Source: Bacteroidetes bacterium RIFCSPLOWO2_12_FULL_35_15
GTDB taxonomy: Bacteria > Bacteroidota > Bacteroidia > 2-12-FULL-35-15
DNA: 43,926 bases
Reading direction: 5' to 3'
NCBI GenBank assembly: GCA_001769385.1
Contig: MEPB01000087.1
Coordinates: forward strand, 1 to 43,926
Made by a program: the position numbers and the translations under genes. Positions 15,565 to 23,730 of the stretch are shown here, one piece after another; position 1 is the first letter of the stretch, and each line of letters begins with the position of its first letter. The notes under the pieces were generated by a model, which saw nothing but the letters and a program-made list of their open reading frames with translations, was not told the DNA's origin and ran no database searches.

Positions 15565-16299
15565 ATGATCATCCAACCTAAAATATTCGATTCTTCAAAA
15601 GTTATTGTTGCTCAAAGCAGTCGTTTGGGTGGAATAAGCGCTGAGCCTTTTAATTCACTGAATTTAAGTTTGTCTGTAAATGATGACGAACAAAATGTGC
15701 GAAAGAATAGAGAATTATTTTTTGGAAGATTAGGAATCGAACTATCCAAAGTATCAAGATGTTATCAAGTTCATGGAAATGATGTATTGCTTGTCAACGA
15801 ACCCGTAACGAATGAAAAACATGATGCACAGATCACAAATAAACCAAACGTATATTTAGCCGTTTCTATTGCTGATTGTACACCTATTTTGATTCATGAT
15901 GAAAAGGAAAATGCAATAGCAGCGATACATGCAGGATGGAGAGGAACTGTGGGGGGAATTGTAAGCAATACCTTACATAAAATGCAGGAAAATTTTGGAA
16001 CCAAAGGAGAAAACTGCAAAGCCTTTATTGGCGCATGTATAGGTTATGAAAATTTTGAAGTTGGGGATGATGTTGCAAAATATTTTGATGATTCCATGAA
16101 ACGGTTTGATGAACAAAAACTTAAATGGTTTGTGGATCTAAAGAAAGCGAATAGAGAACAGTTAATAGGCTTTGGGGTGTTAAAAGAAAATATAGAGACC
16201 TCAACTTATTGCACCGTAAAAAATAATGATCTGTTTTTTTCGCATCGGAAAGAAAAAGGGGTTACGGGAAGGATGATGGCGGTGATTGGGATTATTTGA
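15565..16299 (+). CDS. pgeF: peptidoglycan editing factor (PgeF/YfiH, DUF152 family)
   Basis: The 244-residue protein belongs to the family once called multicopper polyphenol oxidase/laccase. The conserved metal site is complete: H70 in CYQVHGND, C105 in ADCTPILI, and H122 in AAIHAGWRGT. PgeF proteins are known to remove wrongly inserted L-Ser from muropeptide precursors, while related proteins have purine nucleoside phosphorylase or adenosine deaminase activity; sequence alone does not separate these. It is cytoplasmic, with no signal peptide. Repeats of the same family flank it on both sides (15490-15530 and 16315-16357). The start is fixed by the first conserved strand. Confidence 0.88.
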   Translation: MIIQPKIFDSSKVIVAQSSRLGGISAEPFNSLNLSLSVNDDEQNVRKNRELFFGRLGIELSKVSRCYQVHGNDVLLVNEPVTNEKHDAQITNKPNVYLAVSIADCTPILIHDEKENAIAAIHAGWRGTVGGIVSNTLHKMQENFGTKGENCKAFIGACIGYENFEVGDDVAKYFDDSMKRFDEQKLKWFVDLKKANREQLIGFGVLKENIETSTYCTVKNNDLFFSHRKEKGVTGRMMAVIGII

Positions 16300-16314
16300 C
16301 TTTAAAGCATTATA

Positions 16315-16357
16315 GACCTGGCCCCTCTTCTTGAAGGAAGGAGAGGGGGAAAAGACC
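16315..16357 (+). repeat. GACCTC-type palindromic repeat, copy 2 (degenerate)
   Basis: GACCTGGCCCCTCTTCTT and AAGGAGAGGGGG form an imperfect hairpin, with another GACC at the right end. It sits 16 bases after the pgeF stop in the same orientation as copy 1. Confidence 0.75.
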
Positions 16358-16413
16358 TTGCTATAATTGTACTTAATATATGAATTAGTGGACGAGGCTG
16401 CCTGTGCGGCTGC

Positions 16414-16461
16414 AAGTCCTTCTCCTTTTTTATGGAGAAGGACTTAGGATGAGGTCTTTGT
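16414..16461 (-). repeat. GACCTC-type palindromic repeat, copy 3
   Basis: AAGTCCTTCTCC (16414-16425) and GGAGAAGGACTT (16434-16445) form a perfect 12-base-pair stem, followed by AGGATGAGGTCTTTG. It is inverted relative to copies 1, 2 and 4 and nearly identical to copy 5. The end of the DUF559 reading frame, including its stop codon, lies within it. Confidence 0.9.
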
Positions 16462-16812
16462 GTTAGAATACGCCACAATTTCTTTTAAAACATCGTCAAT
16501 ACTAAAAAGAACCTCTTCATTTTTAAATCGCATGACCTTAAATCCCATGTCGATCAGATTTTCATCGCGAAGTTTATCTTTTTCTGATTGTGAAAGTGTA
16601 TTATGAATTCCTCCATCCACTTCAATTATTAATCTTTTGGAAGCGCAATAGAAATCAACAATATAATTACCAATGCTATGCTGGCGTTTGCATTTTAAAT
16701 CATTTGTTTTTCCATTTCTTAACTGTTGCCACAAACAATCTTCCGCTGGAGTTGATTTTTGTCGCAACTTCCTTCTGATCTCAAGTAATGATTTTTTATT
16801 GTGAACTTTCAT
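16444..16812 (-). CDS. DUF559 endonuclease-domain protein (Vsr-like PD-(D/E)XK fold)
   Basis: The 122-residue protein has the DUF559 pattern in full: TPAEDCLWQQLR (21-32), KCKRQHSIGNYIVDFYC (40-56) and LIIEVDGGIH (61-70), with D53 and E64/D66 as the probable catalytic acids of a restriction-like nuclease fold. DUF559 proteins are small predicted DNA nucleases related to Vsr; their targets are unknown. The gene is tightly enclosed by copies 3 and 4 of the repeat in inverted orientation: copy 4 ends three bases before the start codon, where its GAGG could serve as ribosome-binding site, and copy 3 encodes the last residues KTSS and the stop. This suggests a cassette made of gene plus repeats. 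No transposase accompanies it. Confidence 0.88.
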   Translation of the reverse strand: MKVHNKKSLLEIRRKLRQKSTPAEDCLWQQLRNGKTNDLKCKRQHSIGNYIVDFYCASKRLIIEVDGGIHNTLSQSEKDKLRDENLIDMGFKVMRFKNEEVLFSIDDVLKEIVAYSNTKTSS

Positions 16813-16815
16813 AAT

Positions 16816-16857
16816 AAGACCTCACCCCAACCCTCTCCTTAAAAAAAGGAGAGTGGG
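16816..16857 (+). repeat. GACCTC-type palindromic repeat, copy 4
   Basis: The copy starts AAGACCTCACCCCAACCC and folds through CTCTCCTT with AAGGAGAG. It directly abuts the start codon of the reverse-strand DUF559 gene and has the opposite orientation to copies 3 and 5. Confidence 0.88.
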
Positions 16858-16923
16858 AAAGTAAACAATAATGGTTGTTTCTTTAAAAATTATAAATAGA
16901 ATTAAAATTTGCTTGTGTGTTGC

Positions 16924-16967
16924 AAGTCCTTCTCCTTTTTCAAGGAGAAGGATTTAGGATGAGGTCT
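16924..16967 (-). repeat. GACCTC-type palindromic repeat, copy 5
   Basis: TCCTTCTCCTT (16927-16937) pairs with AAGGAGAAGGA (16942-16952), followed by TTTAGGATGAGGTCT. It matches copy 3 nearly base for base, including the preceding TGCAAG. Its edge overlaps the stop codon of the carboxylase gene. Confidence 0.88.
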
Positions 16968-18510
16968 ACAACGGAATATTCCCGTGCTTTTTCTTAGGCA
17001 GTTTAGCTACTTTATTTTTTAGCATATTAAATGCTTTGATTAATTTTTCACGTGTATCTTCCGGTCGTATCACTTCATCCACATATCCTCTTTCAGCTGC
17101 ACGATATGGGTTTGCGAAATGTAAAATATATTCCTTTTCCTTTTCTGCCAATTTAGCTACCGGATCTTTTGCGGCTGCTATTTCATTTTTGAAAATGATC
17201 TCCGCAGCGCCTTTTGCACCCATAACAGCAATCTCTGCAGAAGGCCATGCATAATTCATATCTGCACCAATGTGTTTGCTATTCATCACATCATAGGCTC
17301 CGCCATATGCCTTGCGCGTGATCACTGTAATCCGGGGAACGGTCGCTTCACAGAACGCATATAATAATTTTGCTCCATTGGTAATGATCCCGTGCCACTC
17401 CTGATCAGTACCGGGTAAAAAACCCGGAACATCTTCAAATACTAACAAAGGAATATTGAAACTATCGCAAAAACGCACAAAACGAGCTGCTTTTGTAGAT
17501 GAATTAATATCCAATACTCCTGCTAAAAATGCAGGTTGGTTTGCAACAATACCAATACTCTTACCTGCTAATCGGGCAAAACCAACAACAATATTTTCCG
17601 CAAAATTCTTATGAACTTCTAAAAAGGTATCGGTATCAATAACTCCTGCAATTACTTCACGAATATCGTAGGGTTGATTTGGATTTTCCGGGATAATGTC
17701 ATTTAGTTCGGAGCGTTTTTCATTTTCTTTTTTCTCATATGGAACGCTTGGCGCATCATCTTCGCAATTTTGAGGCATATAGCTCAACAACGCTTTGATA
17801 TTATTGATGCACTCAATCTCATTTGCGCAAGAAAAATGAGTCACACCCGATTTTGTAGAATGTGTGGAAGCTCCACCTAACTCTTCACTTGTTACTTCTT
17901 CATGTGTTACCGTTTTTACAACGTTTGGCCCTGTAACAAACATATAAGAAGTATTTTCCACCATCATGATAAAATCGGTAATAGCAGGAGAATAAACCGC
18001 ACCTCCGGCACAAGGTCCCATAATGGCTGATAGCTGAGGAACAACTCCTGAAGCTAATGTATTACGATAAAAAATATCGGCATACCCTCCCAAAGAAACA
18101 ACGCCTTCCTGAATACGAGCGCCACCACTATCATTTAAACCAATAACAGGCGCTCCGTTTTGCATTGCCAGATCCATGATTCTGCAAATTTTTTCTGCAT
18201 GAGTTTCACTTAATGAACCACCAAAAACAGTAAAATCCTGTGAGAATACATATACCAAACGTCCGTTGATAGTACCAAACCCAGTAATTACACCATCACC
18301 AATATATTTTTCACGCTCTAAACCAAACTCTGTTGAACGATGTGTTACCAACATACTAACTTCTTCAAAACTGCCTTCGTCCATCAAAAAATGCAAACGC
18401 TCTCTTGCAGTTAATTTCCCTTTTTTATGTTGTGATTCGATACGTTTTTCACCACCTCCCAAATGTGCTTCAACGATCTTTTTTTCTAATTCCTGGAGTT
18501 TATTTTTCAT
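16966..18510 (-). CDS. acyl-CoA carboxylase carboxyltransferase (propionyl-CoA carboxylase beta type)
   Basis: The 514-residue protein is a crotonase-fold carboxyltransferase subunit that moves CO2 from carboxybiotin to an acyl-CoA, most likely propionyl-CoA. It shows [18 protein letters not shown] at the N-terminus, [11 protein letters not shown] and [16 protein letters not shown] in the first domain, and [15 protein letters not shown] and [16 protein letters not shown] in the second. Family members are PccB/MmdA, and the exact acyl substrate is not certain. The biotin carboxylase and carrier subunits are not adjacent and must be encoded elsewhere. A TATTTTTG promoter core lies 28 bases upstream. 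The TAG stop overlaps the edge of repeat copy 5, so the repeat inserted exactly at the gene end. Confidence 0.92.
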   Translation of the reverse strand: MKNKLQELEKKIVEAHLGGGEKRIESQHKKGKLTARERLHFLMDEGSFEEVSMLVTHRSTEFGLEREKYIGDGVITGFGTINGRLVYVFSQDFTVFGGSLSETHAEKICRIMDLAMQNGAPVIGLNDSGGARIQEGVVSLGGYADIFYRNTLASGVVPQLSAIMGPCAGGAVYSPAITDFIMMVENTSYMFVTGPNVVKTVTHEEVTSEELGGASTHSTKSGVTHFSCANEIECINNIKALLSYMPQNCEDDAPSVPYEKKENEKRSELNDIIPENPNQPYDIREVIAGVIDTDTFLEVHKNFAENIVVGFARLAGKSIGIVANQPAFLAGVLDINSSTKAARFVRFCDSFNIPLLVFEDVPGFLPGTDQEWHGIITNGAKLLYAFCEATVPRITVITRKAYGGAYDVMNSKHIGADMNYAWPSAEIAVMGAKGAAEIIFKNEIAAAKDPVAKLAEKEKEYILHFANPYRAAERGYVDEVIRPEDTREKLIKAFNMLKNKVAKLPKKKHGNIPL

Positions 18511-18538
18511 AACACTATTGTCTTATAATCTAAGGTTT

Positions 18539-18546
18539 CAAAAATA
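18539..18546 (-). promoter_or_regulatory. -7 promoter element for the carboxylase gene
   Basis: The reverse strand reads TATTTTTG, an exact TAnnTTTG match, 28 bases before the ATG at 18510. Confidence 0.5.
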
Positions 18547-18600
18547 GTTAAATTATTCTTGGTTTTGGATAAAAAAACGGGTAAAATAGATACTATTTCC

Positions 18601-18608
18601 TACTTTTG
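18601..18608 (+). promoter_or_regulatory. -7 promoter element for the MmcQ/YjbR gene
   Basis: TACTTTTG lies 50 bases before the ATG at 18659. The -33 part is not clear. Confidence 0.45.
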
Positions 18609-18658
18609 AAAGATAGAAAACATCGTTTTGTCGGAAGTGTTTTTAAAAATAAAAAATA

Positions 18659-19015
18659 ATGAATATTGAAGAGTTAAGAGAATACTGTCTTTCCCTGAAA
18701 AACACAGAAGAAGCCATGCCGTTCGGTCCCGACACACTCATTTTTAAAGTCGGAGGGAAAATGTTTCTAATTGTAGGTTTAGATGATTCTCCTTTACAAT
18801 TCAATGTAAAATGTGATCCCGAAAAAGCAATTGAATTGCGTGAACAGTACAATTATGTGATACCGGGTTACCACATGAGTAAAAAACATTGGAACACCAT
18901 TATTATTGACGGGAGAGCTTCTGAAAAACTAGTTCGTCAATGGATCTTTGACTCTTACACGCTTGTAATTGCAGGGCTTTCAAAATCAGAACAGAAAAGA
19001 TTAAAAGAAATGTAA
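18659..19015 (+). CDS. MmcQ/YjbR family protein
   Basis: This 118-residue single-domain protein begins MNIEELREYCLSLKNTEEAM and continues FGPDTLIFKVGGKMFLIVGL, then GYHMSKKHWNTIIIDG, all typical of MmcQ/YjbR proteins with a CyaY-like, double-wing fold. Members have been proposed to bind DNA, but no cellular role is settled. It has no signal peptide and its length is normal. It is transcribed away from the carboxylase gene and followed 49 bases later by the DUF502 gene, which has its own promoter core. Confidence 0.88.
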   Translation: MNIEELREYCLSLKNTEEAMPFGPDTLIFKVGGKMFLIVGLDDSPLQFNVKCDPEKAIELREQYNYVIPGYHMSKKHWNTIIIDGRASEKLVRQWIFDSYTLVIAGLSKSEQKRLKEM

Positions 19016-19037
19016 ACCTCCTCAACATTTATTTCAG

Positions 19038-19045
19038 TAATTTTG
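19038..19045 (+). promoter_or_regulatory. -7 promoter element for the DUF502 gene
   Basis: TAATTTTG lies 19 bases before the ATG at 19065, so the untranslated leader would be only about 12 bases. Confidence 0.45.
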
Positions 19046-19064
19046 CTTTCTTAAATATTATAAA

Positions 19065-19640
19065 ATGAAAACCGCCTTAAGGTATTTTTTTCAAGGATTA
19101 CTTATTACTGTTCCTGTTGTTATTACAGCCATAGTAGTCTATAAATTATTTTATCTGGTTGTTTCCTTGTTTAGTATTTTTGGGACAATAATCAGCCCGA
19201 CAATTGATCCTTTTATTGAAATAGCAATTTCTTTGCTTCTCATTTTTTTAATGGGAATGCTGGGGTCATCCATTATTTTACGTCCCCTGTTTAATATGTT
19301 TGATTATGCAATGGAGCATACCCCATTTATTAAAATCGTTTATTCATCAATCAAGGATCTATTATCAGCTTTTGTTGGAAGCAAAAAAAGGTTTAACAAA
19401 CCTGTTTTAGTTACTATTAATAAAGAAAATAATATTCAGCAATTAGGTTTTATTACCAAAGAAGATCTGAGTGAAATTCATATTAAAAAAGGAACCGTTG
19501 CTGTATATGTTCCTTTATCTTACTCCTTTTCGGGAAATTTATTGATCGTCCCTGCCGATAGTGTTATTCCTGTGGATGCTTCTTCGCCTGAAGTAATGAA
19601 ATTTATTGTTTCCGGAGGGGTAACAGATATTGATGAATAA
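19065..19640 (+). CDS. DUF502 family membrane protein
   Basis: The 191-residue protein has two membrane helices (about residues 7-33 and 47-72) followed by a soluble beta-rich domain. FFQGLLITVPVVITAIVVYK at the start, HTPFIKIVYSSIKDLLSAFV in the middle and VPLSYSFSGNLLIVPADSVI near the end are the usual DUF502 blocks. The family is widespread in bacteria and plants and may help membrane protein or envelope function, but no biochemical activity is established. The next gene follows 48 bases later and may share the transcript. Confidence 0.88.
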   Translation: MKTALRYFFQGLLITVPVVITAIVVYKLFYLVVSLFSIFGTIISPTIDPFIEIAISLLLIFLMGMLGSSIILRPLFNMFDYAMEHTPFIKIVYSSIKDLLSAFVGSKKRFNKPVLVTINKENNIQQLGFITKEDLSEIHIKKGTVAVYVPLSYSFSGNLLIVPADSVIPVDASSPEVMKFIVSGGVTDIDE

Positions 19641-19688
19641 GTCTAAAAAAATTTGTACCTTGTAATTCAAATTAATAATTCTCTTCGT

Positions 19689-20357
19689 ATGAAAAAACTA
19701 TTCGTTCTTGCCTTTGCTATTGCAATTACCTTTTCGGTATCGGCACAAAAAATAAAAGTAAAAGAAGCCAATGAAAATATTGGTGGAGGAAGTCACAATT
19801 CAATAACAGTAACGCTTTACGACATAAGCCCATCCGATGCTGTTGATGCATTCCGGTCATTCATAAAAAAATATGATGGCAAAAGATCATCTTTGGATGG
19901 AGGAGTTTTTTCTGATAATGCCACTATTAAAGATATGGGTAACAACACCATTGATATCTATGGAAAGGCACAAGGAAAAAAAGGGGATCCTGAAATTACA
20001 TTTGTCATCGCTTTTGATTTAGGTGGTGCTTTTTTAAACTCCTCCGACCATAAGGAACAATATAAAACAGCTGAAAAAATCGCAAAAGAATTTGCCATTA
20101 ACACTTGCAAAGAAATTGTGGAACAAAAATTAAAAGATGCACAAAGAAAACAGTCTGGTTTTGAAGATGAACAAAAAGATCTGGAAAAAGAGAACAGAAG
20201 TTTAACAAGTGATATTGAAGATTACAAAGCAAAAATTAAAAAAGCAGAAGATAATATCGTAACGAATAAATCGAATCAAGAGAAGAAAAAAGCTGAAATA
20301 GAAACTCAGAAAAAAGCGGTTTCTGAAGTGGAAACGAAATTAAAATCTATTGAATAA
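19689..20357 (+). CDS. secreted protein with C-terminal coiled coil
   Basis: I chose ATG 19689 (222 residues), as it starts a good signal peptide (MKKLFVLAFAIAITFSVSAQ); an upstream ATG at 19653 would put 12 polar residues before it. The mature part has an alpha/beta segment of about 120 residues (TVTLYDISPSDAVDAFRSFI, FVIAFDLGGAFLNSS) followed by about 75 residues of Lys/Glu-rich coiled coil (KDLEKENRSLTSDIEDYKAK). No family is recognised. It probably forms oligomers in the periplasm or at the outer membrane. It converges with gpsA, with 32 bases between the stops. Confidence 0.7.
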   Translation: MKKLFVLAFAIAITFSVSAQKIKVKEANENIGGGSHNSITVTLYDISPSDAVDAFRSFIKKYDGKRSSLDGGVFSDNATIKDMGNNTIDIYGKAQGKKGDPEITFVIAFDLGGAFLNSSDHKEQYKTAEKIAKEFAINTCKEIVEQKLKDAQRKQSGFEDEQKDLEKENRSLTSDIEDYKAKIKKAEDNIVTNKSNQEKKKAEIETQKKAVSEVETKLKSIE

Positions 20358-20389
20358 GAACAAAAAAAATCTTCTAAACCTTTAAAATT

Positions 20390-21388
20390 CTAAGATAATC
20401 TATCGGTAAGCAATTTCATTTCAATTGCCGGTGAGATCTTTTCATAAAGTATGTTGTAAACAGCATCTGTTATTGGCATATCCACTCCATATTTTTTATT
20501 TATTTCATGAATCGATTTGACACCATAATAACCTTCGGCCACCATATTCATTTCTAACTGTGCATATTTAACAGAATATCCTTTTCCAACCATAGCTCCA
20601 AACATCCTGTTTCTACTGAATTGTGAATAGGCCGTTACTAACAGGTCGCCAAGATAAGCAGAACTTTTTATATCTCTGTCAATCGGATGAACGGCATCTA
20701 CAAAGCGTTTTATTTCCTGTATTGCATTTGAAATTAATACTGCCTGAAAATTATCACCGTAGCCTAAGCCATGACAAATACCACTTGCTACAGCAAAAAC
20801 ATTTTTTAATACGGCAGAAAATTCCGTTCCGAAAATATCATCTGAAATAGTTGTTCGTATATATCTGCAATTTAGTTGTGAGGCCACATAAGCAGCACTT
20901 TCGCTATTTTGAGAAGCTATAGTTAAATACGAAAGTTTTTCCATTGCCACCTCTTCTGCATGACATGGGCCGGTAATCACTCCAATGTTTTCCATTGGAA
21001 TTTTATATTCGGTGTTAAAAAATTCGCCAACAATTAAATTATGTTCAGGTACAATTCCTTTTATTGCAGAAAACACTTTTTTATTTTTAAAATCCGCTTC
21101 AGTTAATCCTGAAAGAGCATCTTTTAAAAATGCGGATGGGACCGCCATAATTAAAATATCAGCTTTTGAAATAACCTCTTTCAGATCGGCACATAATAAA
21201 AGTTTATCAACGTTAAACTCAACCGATGTTAAATAATTAGGATTATGATTGTATTTTTTAATATGCTCTATTGTTGATGCATTTCGGATCCACCAATGTA
21301 TTTGAGATGAATTATTGCACAGCATTTTAACAATGGCAGTAGCCCAGCTTCCTCCTCCTATTACTGCAATTTGTGGTAATTTATCCAT
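20390..21388 (-). CDS. gpsA: glycerol-3-phosphate dehydrogenase [NAD(P)+]
   Basis: This 332-residue cytoplasmic enzyme reduces dihydroxyacetone phosphate to sn-glycerol-3-phosphate, the backbone for phospholipids. The Rossmann motif is IAVIGGGSWATAIVK at residues 7-21, with MAVPSAFL after the third strand. ITGPCHAEEVA and NVFAVASGICHGLGYGDN contain the conserved substrate-site positions. DLLVTAYSQFSRNRMFG belongs to the C-terminal helical domain. It starts 65 bases after the end of the YfhO-like gene on the same strand. Length and motifs are complete. Confidence 0.95.
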   Translation of the reverse strand: MDKLPQIAVIGGGSWATAIVKMLCNNSSQIHWWIRNASTIEHIKKYNHNPNYLTSVEFNVDKLLLCADLKEVISKADILIMAVPSAFLKDALSGLTEADFKNKKVFSAIKGIVPEHNLIVGEFFNTEYKIPMENIGVITGPCHAEEVAMEKLSYLTIASQNSESAAYVASQLNCRYIRTTISDDIFGTEFSAVLKNVFAVASGICHGLGYGDNFQAVLISNAIQEIKRFVDAVHPIDRDIKSSAYLGDLLVTAYSQFSRNRMFGAMVGKGYSVKYAQLEMNMVAEGYYGVKSIHEINKKYGVDMPITDAVYNILYEKISPAIEMKLLTDRLS

Positions 21389-21453
21389 ATAAAAAACTTA
21401 TCATATTATTTTAAAGGGTGAATTTACAATTTTTTCTTCTTTCTCGTTCCCAT

Positions 21454-23706
21454 CTACCAGAGAAAATAATACAACACTGCACTTACAAGTATGAACCAAA
21501 TTAAAGCAGGAGCCCAATAATTTTTTTGTTTTTTTATCCAAACAAACGAAAGGATAATTAAAATAATCAGAAAGGAAGTGTAAGAAAGTATTCCTGCTTT
21601 TATGATCAGGGGGTTTTTATATCGAAACATTACTTCATGTTCTCCTTTGGGAAACAATACAGACATTGTCAGGTAATTTGAAACAACCATTGGCACATGC
21701 CTCTTGTCAATCAAAACTTCCCAGCCATTATAATAACTTTGCAAAAGTGTTAACAGTTGAGGCTTTGAGGCGGTTGCTTTTATACTAATTTCATTGGGAT
21801 TGTATGAAGTAATAATAATGGATTCAATTAATGTATCATTGCTGTTTATTTTTATCTGCCCGGCAATTGTTTTATAATCACCATTCGACAAAACAATAGT
21901 TTTATTTGTCAGAATAGCAAAATCAATTTTATTTATTTCCGAAGCAGGATATATACGATCAGAAAAATAAATCAATTTATTTTTCAAAAAAGCAGCATAC
22001 AATTGAGGCATTGAATCTCTTAGCAGTGCATAATTTTTAAATGCGTAGGAATTAAATACATCCGCTGAGATTCGTTTATGAAAAACACTTGTATTGCGGT
22101 ATAATCCATGCTTTTGGCCAAGTTCTTCCGTATTTTCAATTATACTATTATCCGAAGGAATAGGGAAATTTTGCGGTAAGGACAAAATATACTCATGCAA
22201 TTCTTTTGGTGAAGCGGGAGAAAATCCAACGTAAGCTATGTTTAATTGGAGGGCGACAAATAGATCCAAGATGATTAAAATACCGGTGATACGAAGCCGG
22301 TATTTTTTCAAAGGGCCTATCAATGCAAAAACAAATATTCCCAGAAATAATAATTGTATAAATCCTTGCAATACTATATTTTGTTTTAAAGAAGAGGCTT
22401 TCAGGAAATCGAAAACAGTATCGTATTTTTTAAAAAAGAAAAAATGTTGATTGTGATTTTTAATAAATGCGAGAATCACAAATGAAATTATGAGTAATGA
22501 AACTGCTCCTATTACTATAATAATTTTCTTCCTGCTGATAACCGGATTTTCTACAATTACAGCCAGCTGCTTTCCGGCTAACAACAAAAAGATCATTACG
22601 GAGAATAAACTAAAATAACTTGGAAAGCGAAATAAATTCATGAAGGGTACATAACTAAATAACAGCTTGTGAACCGGTGTGTAGTCACCAAATGAAGCCA
22701 ATAAACAAATGATTGCAAAAGCAAAAAGCAATTTTTCAAATACTATTTTTTTACTTACAAATGCCATAATTACAAATACAAACATGATAACGCCTGTATA
22801 AATATTACACATCGAAGGATCGGTATTAAAAAAATCAACACTATTAACTGTTGAAAAAGGAAGTATAATTGATAAAAGTGATTGAGGAGATAATGGACAT
22901 ACTGCTGCATCTTTATAGATCATTCCACCCAAACGTGAAACATAAGGAGCCGTTTGGTAATAGGCAACCAATACCACAGAAGCGAGTAAAAGTGTTGCAC
23001 CCACAAACAAAAAATTAATTTTTAAATAATGTAAAATATCTTTTTTGTTTTTTTCTTTTAGTGCAGCAAAAACAAAATATCCAAAGATCAACACAAATAA
23101 ATAAACCAGAATAATTGAAAACGTATGGTTTCCACCTGTCAGATTAAAGAACATGAACACTGAAGCATATAATGCACGCAGATAACTCTTTTCTGTATGC
23201 ATTTTGTAGTAATTCAAGAGTATAAATGGCAGCCAGGCTGCACCAATGATGGCATAGAAATGCTGTACATGGGCGGCAAAAAACCCACCAAGCATATAAC
23301 AGACAGCGGTTAAAAAGGCAATATTTTTTTTAGTATGAAAACATAAGGAAAGAAAATACATTCCCATACCGGCCATGAACACATAAAAAACAAACAAAAA
23401 ATGGATCGTATAATTTGTTTGCCCGGTGGTCATGCTTAGGAGTAATGACTCCAGGTACCATGTGGGGCCCTGTAAATCTGCATGAATAGGATAACCTAGC
23501 TGCTGATAAGGATTCCAAAAAGGAAAGATATGATTTTGAAAACACTGTGAAATATAATAACGCCAAGGAATCCAGCAGTTGATCATATCATGCGTCACCG
23601 AATATTTCAGAAAAGAAATTTGCCAAAAACCCAGAATTGCTATTAACAGCAATAATGCGATATATTTGAAATGCGAGTCCTTTGCTTTTTCTGTATTCAG
23701 CACCAT
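21454..23706 (-). CDS. YfhO-like large membrane protein
   Basis: The 750-residue protein has about twelve membrane helices in its first 480 residues, a soluble C-terminal domain and two final helices. The first loop reads PFWNPYQQLGYPIHADLQGP, a pattern typical of YfhO-type proteins, and the soluble domain ends SYYNGWEVLIDKRHVPMV, followed by FPKGEHEVMFRYKNP, another family trait. YfhO relatives are GT-C-like glycosyltransferases that modify envelope polymers from lipid-linked sugars, but a function here is only inferred. lysS lies 24 bases upstream of its start, so the two are probably co-transcribed. Confidence 0.82.
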   Translation of the reverse strand: MVLNTEKAKDSHFKYIALLLLIAILGFWQISFLKYSVTHDMINCWIPWRYYISQCFQNHIFPFWNPYQQLGYPIHADLQGPTWYLESLLLSMTTGQTNYTIHFLFVFYVFMAGMGMYFLSLCFHTKKNIAFLTAVCYMLGGFFAAHVQHFYAIIGAAWLPFILLNYYKMHTEKSYLRALYASVFMFFNLTGGNHTFSIILVYLFVLIFGYFVFAALKEKNKKDILHYLKINFLFVGATLLLASVVLVAYYQTAPYVSRLGGMIYKDAAVCPLSPQSLLSIILPFSTVNSVDFFNTDPSMCNIYTGVIMFVFVIMAFVSKKIVFEKLLFAFAIICLLASFGDYTPVHKLLFSYVPFMNLFRFPSYFSLFSVMIFLLLAGKQLAVIVENPVISRKKIIIVIGAVSLLIISFVILAFIKNHNQHFFFFKKYDTVFDFLKASSLKQNIVLQGFIQLLFLGIFVFALIGPLKKYRLRITGILIILDLFVALQLNIAYVGFSPASPKELHEYILSLPQNFPIPSDNSIIENTEELGQKHGLYRNTSVFHKRISADVFNSYAFKNYALLRDSMPQLYAAFLKNKLIYFSDRIYPASEINKIDFAILTNKTIVLSNGDYKTIAGQIKINSNDTLIESIIITSYNPNEISIKATASKPQLLTLLQSYYNGWEVLIDKRHVPMVVSNYLTMSVLFPKGEHEVMFRYKNPLIIKAGILSYTSFLIILIILSFVWIKKQKNYWAPALIWFILVSAVLYYFLW

Positions 23707-23730
23707 GCATGTGTTTTATTTTGATCCCGG

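Noticed and set aside
15490-16967. Repeat cluster as a CRISPR array
   Set aside because: Copies occur in both orientations at irregular distances with genes between them, unlike an array.
19653-19688. Upstream ATG extending the secreted coiled-coil protein
   Set aside because: It places polar residues before the signal peptide; the ATG at 19689 starts a normal one.
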